From the NCBI GenBank assembly GCA_025449435.1, contig JANWJO010000037.1:1-9836 (forward strand): a DNA stretch of 9,836 bases, written 5' to 3'. The stretch comes from Chloroflexota bacterium. GTDB taxonomy: Bacteria > Chloroflexota > UBA4733. The notes beneath the pieces are model-generated. The model ran no database searches, had not been told where the DNA came from, and saw only the letters and a list, made by a program, of their open reading frames with translations. Numbering within the stretch: position 1 is the stretch's first letter; every line of letters starts with the position of its first letter. The position numbers were made by a program, and so were the translations under genes. Positions 6,948 through 9,836 of the stretch are shown piece by piece.

Positions 6948-9440
6948 CTACGCTTCGCCAGCGGCGGCTGCCAGCATAGGCATCGGCGGCTCCTCGACCA
7001 ACTTGCGGCGCAGTACGAAAGCGCCATCCTCCATGTCGCCCACCACGGTGTCGCCGGAATGGAACGAGCCGGAGAGGATGCCCTCCGCCAGCTTATCTTC
7101 CACCCAACTCTGGATGGCCCGCTTGAGCGGCCGGGCGCCGTTTTGCACGTCGAACCCTTTATCGCACAGGAAGTCCTTGCCGGCGTCGGTGATCTCCAGC
7201 AGGATCTGGTGCTCGTTGAGCGACTTCTGCACCCGCCGCAGTTCCATGTCGACGATGGCGCGAATCTGTTCCTGGGTGAGGGCGTGGAACACCACGATGT
7301 CATCGAGCCGGTTGAGAAACTCCGGCCGGAAGATTTGCTTGAGCTCGGCGGTGAGCCGCTCCTTCATCCGGTCGTAGGTGGCCTTCTCCTGGTCGGAAGT
7401 GGTGGTCCGCTGGAAGCCGAGTACGCCATTCTTCTTGAGAAACTCGCTGCCAGCGTTCGAGGTCATGATGATGATGGTGTTGCGGAAGTCGACTTGCCGC
7501 CCCTTGGCGTCGGTCAACCGGCCATCCTCCAGGATCTGCAGGAGGATGTTGAAGACTTCGGGGTGGGCCTTTTCGATTTCGTCGAGCAGCACCACGGAAT
7601 ACGGCTTGCGCCGTACGGCTTCGGTGAGCTGGCCACCTTCGTCGAAGCCGACGTAGCCCGGAGGTGCGCCGACCAGCCGTGCCACTGCGTGGCGCTCCAT
7701 AAACTCCGACATATCGACGGTGATCAGTTTATCTTCGCTGCCGAACATGTAATCGGCGAGCACCTTCGCCAGGAACGTCTTGCCAATGCCGGTCGGCCCC
7801 ACGAAAATGAAGCTGCCGATGGGCCGGCGAGGGTCTTTCAAGCCGGCGCGTGCGCGCCGCAACGCTTGGGCAAGCCGGGCGATCGCCTCATCTTGCCCGA
7901 CGTAGCGAGCATGGAGGGCTTGCTCCATTTCCAGCAGTCGCTGGGATTCCTCTTGCGCAATGCGCATCACCGGAATACCGGTCCACATGGACACGACGTG
8001 GGCGACATCATCAGCAGAGACGATGGGGCGGTCGCTCTGGGCAGTGCTACCGGAGTTGAGTTCGGCGCTATCGATGCGCTGGCGTAGCTGCGCCTCGCGA
8101 TCGCGCAAGGCTGCTGCCTTCTCGAACTGCTGCGCCTGGATGGCGCCTTCCTTCTCGACTTGCAACTGCTCGAGCTCTTTGAGCGCTTGCTTGAGCGTTT
8201 GCGGCTGCGTGCTGCGCTGCATGCGCACGCGGCTGGAAGCCTCGTCGATGAGGTCAATGGCCTTATCGGGCAGGAAGCGGTCGGTGATATACCGGCTGCC
8301 CATCTCGGCGGCGGCCTTGAGCGCTTCGTCGCTGATAGTGAGGCGGTGGTGCTGCTCGTAGCGCTCACGGATGCCGTGCAAGATCTCGATGGTCTCCTCG
8401 ACCGTGGGCTCGCGCACCGTCACGGTTTGGAACCGGCGCTCGAGGGCCGCGTCGCGCTCGATGTACTTGCGGTATTCGTCCATGGTGGTGGCGCCGATGC
8501 ACTGCAACTCACCGCGGGCCAGCGCCGGCTTGAGGATGTTGGCGGCGTCCACAGCCCCTTCTGCCGCGCCGGCACCGACGAGGGTGTGCAACTCGTCGAT
8601 AAACAGGATGCTGTCGCCGCTATTGCGGATCTCTTCGATGATCTTCTTGAGGCGCTCTTCAAACTCGCCGCGATACTTGGTGCCGGCCACCAGCGAGCCG
8701 ATGTCCAGCGTGAGCAAGCGCTTGCCGTGCAACGTCTCGGGCACGTCGCCGGCCACGATGCGCTGCGCCAGCCCCTCGGCGATGGCCGTTTTGCCCACGC
8801 CGGGTTCACCGATCAGCGCCGCGTTATTCTTCTGGCGGCGCGACAGGATCTGGATGACGCGCTCGATCTCCTTCTGGCGCCCGATGATCGGGTCCAGCCG
8901 CCCGGCGGTGGCCGCCGCGGTGAGATCCATACCCAACTGATCGAGGGTGGGGGTGCGGCTGGCCTGCTTGCCCTCGGTATGGGTGCCGGCGTTGCTCTGG
9001 TTAATTACAATGATGGTCTGCTGGCGCACTTTCTCTAGGTTGACGCCAAGGCTCTCCAGCACACCCGCTGCGATGCCTTCGCCCTCGCGGACCAGGCCGA
9101 GGAGCAGGTGCTCGGTGCCGATGTAGTGGTGGCCCAACCGGCGCGCCTCATCGACGGCCAGTTCGATGACTTTGCGGGCGCGCGGCGTGAGGCCGATGTC
9201 GCCCACCGGCGCGCGGTCGCCACGGCCAATGATGAACTCGATGGCGTTACGCACCTTGTTGAGCTCGACGCCAAGGTTGCTCAAGACCTTCGCGGCTACG
9301 CCTTCGCCCTCACGGACCAGGCCAAGCAGGAGGTGCTCCGTGCCGATGTAGTTATGGTTGAAGCGATGCGCTTCTTCCTGCGCCAGCGCGAGCACTTGCC
9401 GTGCCCGCTGGCTGAACTTTTCAAATCGGTCGTTTTGCAT
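6948..9440 (-). CDS. clpC: ATP-dependent Clp protease ATP-binding subunit ClpC
   Basis: ClpC is a hexameric AAA+ unfoldase that feeds proteins into ClpP in the cytoplasm. Numbering is from the ATG at 9440 (830 residues). Two Clp_N repeats lie near 5-70 and 80-145, each with [15 protein letters not shown]. The first AAA+ module has GEPGVGKT (K217) and a Walker B ending [12 protein letters not shown]-type coiled segment lies near 420-453, the ClpC hallmark that separates it from ClpB and ClpA. The second module has GPTGIGKT (K554), [12 protein letters not shown] and MTSNAGS. LGF at 674-676 is the expected ClpP-docking tripeptide, so it should work with ClpP rather than as a free disaggregase. 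An upstream in-frame ATG at 9467 would add nine residues (MPPGRRAIR). I prefer 9440 because ClpC proteins usually begin just before the RF...RARQVL motif. No CIRCE or CtsR-like operator is evident upstream, and ctsR, mcsA and mcsB are absent. Confidence 0.97.
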   Translation of the reverse strand: MQNDRFEKFSQRARQVLALAQEEAHRFNHNYIGTEHLLLGLVREGEGVAAKVLSNLGVELNKVRNAIEFIIGRGDRAPVGDIGLTPRARKVIELAVDEARRLGHHYIGTEHLLLGLVREGEGIAAGVLESLGVNLEKVRQQTIIVINQSNAGTHTEGKQASRTPTLDQLGMDLTAAATAGRLDPIIGRQKEIERVIQILSRRQKNNAALIGEPGVGKTAIAEGLAQRIVAGDVPETLHGKRLLTLDIGSLVAGTKYRGEFEERLKKIIEEIRNSGDSILFIDELHTLVGAGAAEGAVDAANILKPALARGELQCIGATTMDEYRKYIERDAALERRFQTVTVREPTVEETIEILHGIRERYEQHHRLTISDEALKAAAEMGSRYITDRFLPDKAIDLIDEASSRVRMQRSTQPQTLKQALKELEQLQVEKEGAIQAQQFEKAAALRDREAQLRQRIDSAELNSGSTAQSDRPIVSADDVAHVVSMWTGIPVMRIAQEESQRLLEMEQALHARYVGQDEAIARLAQALRRARAGLKDPRRPIGSFIFVGPTGIGKTFLAKVLADYMFGSEDKLITVDMSEFMERHAVARLVGAPPGYVGFDEGGQLTEAVRRKPYSVVLLDEIEKAHPEVFNILLQILEDGRLTDAKGRQVDFRNTIIIMTSNAGSEFLKKNGVLGFQRTTTSDQEKATYDRMKERLTAELKQIFRPEFLNRLDDIVVFHALTQEQIRAIVDMELRRVQKSLNEHQILLEITDAGKDFLCDKGFDVQNGARPLKRAIQSWVEDKLAEGILSGSFHSGDTVVGDMEDGAFVLRRKLVEEPPMPMLAAAAGEA

Positions 9441-9471
9441 CCTGATTGCCCGCCTTCCTGGTGGCATGTGT

Positions 9472-9502
9472 GCGGCCCCGCTCCCCGCGGGTTGGGGGCC
9501 GC
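9472..9502. terminator. GC-rich hairpin between the S1-like gene and clpC
   Basis: GCGGCCCC (9472-9479) pairs with GGGGCCGC (9495-9502) around a 15-base loop that itself contains the palindrome CCCGCGGG. It lies 22 bases after the S1-like stop and about 30 bases before the preferred clpC start. On the transcribed strand no U-run follows. It may be a weak or Rho-assisted terminator, a processing site, or an mRNA structure that sets the relative expression of the two genes. Confidence 0.45.
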
Positions 9503-9523
9503 CTGTGGCTCTGTGTGGGTGCG

Positions 9524-9836
9524 TTACTCGCTGGTGGTGTCGCCGTCGGGTGCATCCTCCTCGTGTTCTATGTGTGCTTCGGTGGCGGTGCCTTCGGCTT
9601 CGGCGTCACCCTCAGCATACTCGCCATCCTGGTCACCGTCGTAGTCGCCAGCGTCGCCATCCATCGCCTTCAAGCTGAGGCCGAGACGCCGCTTCTTGCC
9701 GTCGATGTGGATGATCTGGAACTCGAGCGTATCGCCTTCCTTCACCACTTCCTTGGGATTGGTGATGTGCCGGTTGGACAGCTCGGAGACGTGCGCGAGC
9801 CCTTCGACGCCATCTTCCACGCGGGCGAAGGCGCCA
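9524..9836 (-). CDS. rpsA: Ribosomal protein S1-like protein, C-terminal S1 domain and acidic tail (partial, 5' end outside window)
   Basis: The frame is open to the right edge of the window, so the start is missing; 103 residues are visible. They begin with the end of an S1 RNA-binding domain: [20 protein letters not shown], then a [19 protein letters not shown] segment and [12 protein letters not shown]. This matches the C-terminal part of an S1 domain (OB fold) as found in ribosomal protein S1, which helps bring mRNA to the 30S subunit. The remaining 45 or so residues are strongly acidic and Gly/Ala-rich, probably disordered. The number of S1 domains cannot be seen, so other S1-repeat RNA-binding proteins are possible and the gene symbol is tentative. 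Its stop lies 83 bases upstream of the preferred clpC start on the same strand. Confidence 0.75.
   Translation of the reverse strand, partial: GAFARVEDGVEGLAHVSELSNRHITNPKEVVKEGDTLEFQIIHIDGKKRRLGLSLKAMDGDAGDYDGDQDGEYAEGDAEAEGTATEAHIEHEEDAPDGDTTSE

Noticed and set aside
6918..8087. 389-codon open frame on the + strand
   Set aside because: It lies wholly antisense to the conserved second AAA+ half of clpC. High-GC coding sequence commonly leaves its complement open; the predicted protein shows no recognisable motif.
8160..9038. 292-codon open frame on the + strand
   Set aside because: Antisense to the first AAA+ module of clpC and explained by its codon bias.
9060..9350. Direct DNA repeat about 240 bases apart near the clpC start
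   Set aside because: It encodes the two homologous Clp_N repeats of ClpC, a normal family feature, not a mobile or array repeat.

Overview
The window is GC-rich bacterial DNA carrying chromosomal genes. It holds seven protein genes (two cut by the window edges), no RNA gene, no mobile element and no CRISPR array. I infer a Chloroflexota-like organism. The main reason is the family-39-type glycosyltransferase, whose C-terminal beta-sandwich appendage I associate with that phylum. High GC, TTG starts and clpC next to radA fit but do not prove it. I do not assign a genus.

Left part (1-2189): the 3' end of a DUF92-type membrane protein on the + strand converges with a large GT-C membrane glycosyltransferase on the - strand. 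Their stop codons overlap at 225-228.

Middle part (2190-5350): a 139-bp divergent spacer leads to a Nudix hydrolase. The coding signal of this gene appears to begin in a different reading frame from its catalytic part, which suggests a frameshift or a fused remnant. Next comes an O-antigen-ligase/polymerase-like membrane protein with an unusually large extracytoplasmic insertion after its first membrane helix. A perfect 16-bp inverted repeat closes this + strand block and also faces the end of radA, so it may terminate transcription from both sides.

Right part (5364-9836, all - strand, transcribed right to left): the end of a ribosomal protein S1-like gene, then clpC (AAA+ unfoldase of the ClpCP protease), then radA (branch-migration helicase in recombinational repair). 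A 24-codon reading frame ends in a TAATG overlap with the radA start. This block joins translation, protein quality control and DNA repair. clpC-radA adjacency is known from Firmicutes, but ctsR, mcsA and mcsB, which usually precede clpC there, are absent and an S1-like gene lies upstream.

The two large membrane proteins are plausible parts of surface-polysaccharide or glycolipid assembly, but no complete polysaccharide locus is visible. I see no convincing new multi-gene system. The points most worth a second look are the split Nudix frame, the ligase insertion domain, the small frame coupled to radA, and the GC hairpins without U-tracts.
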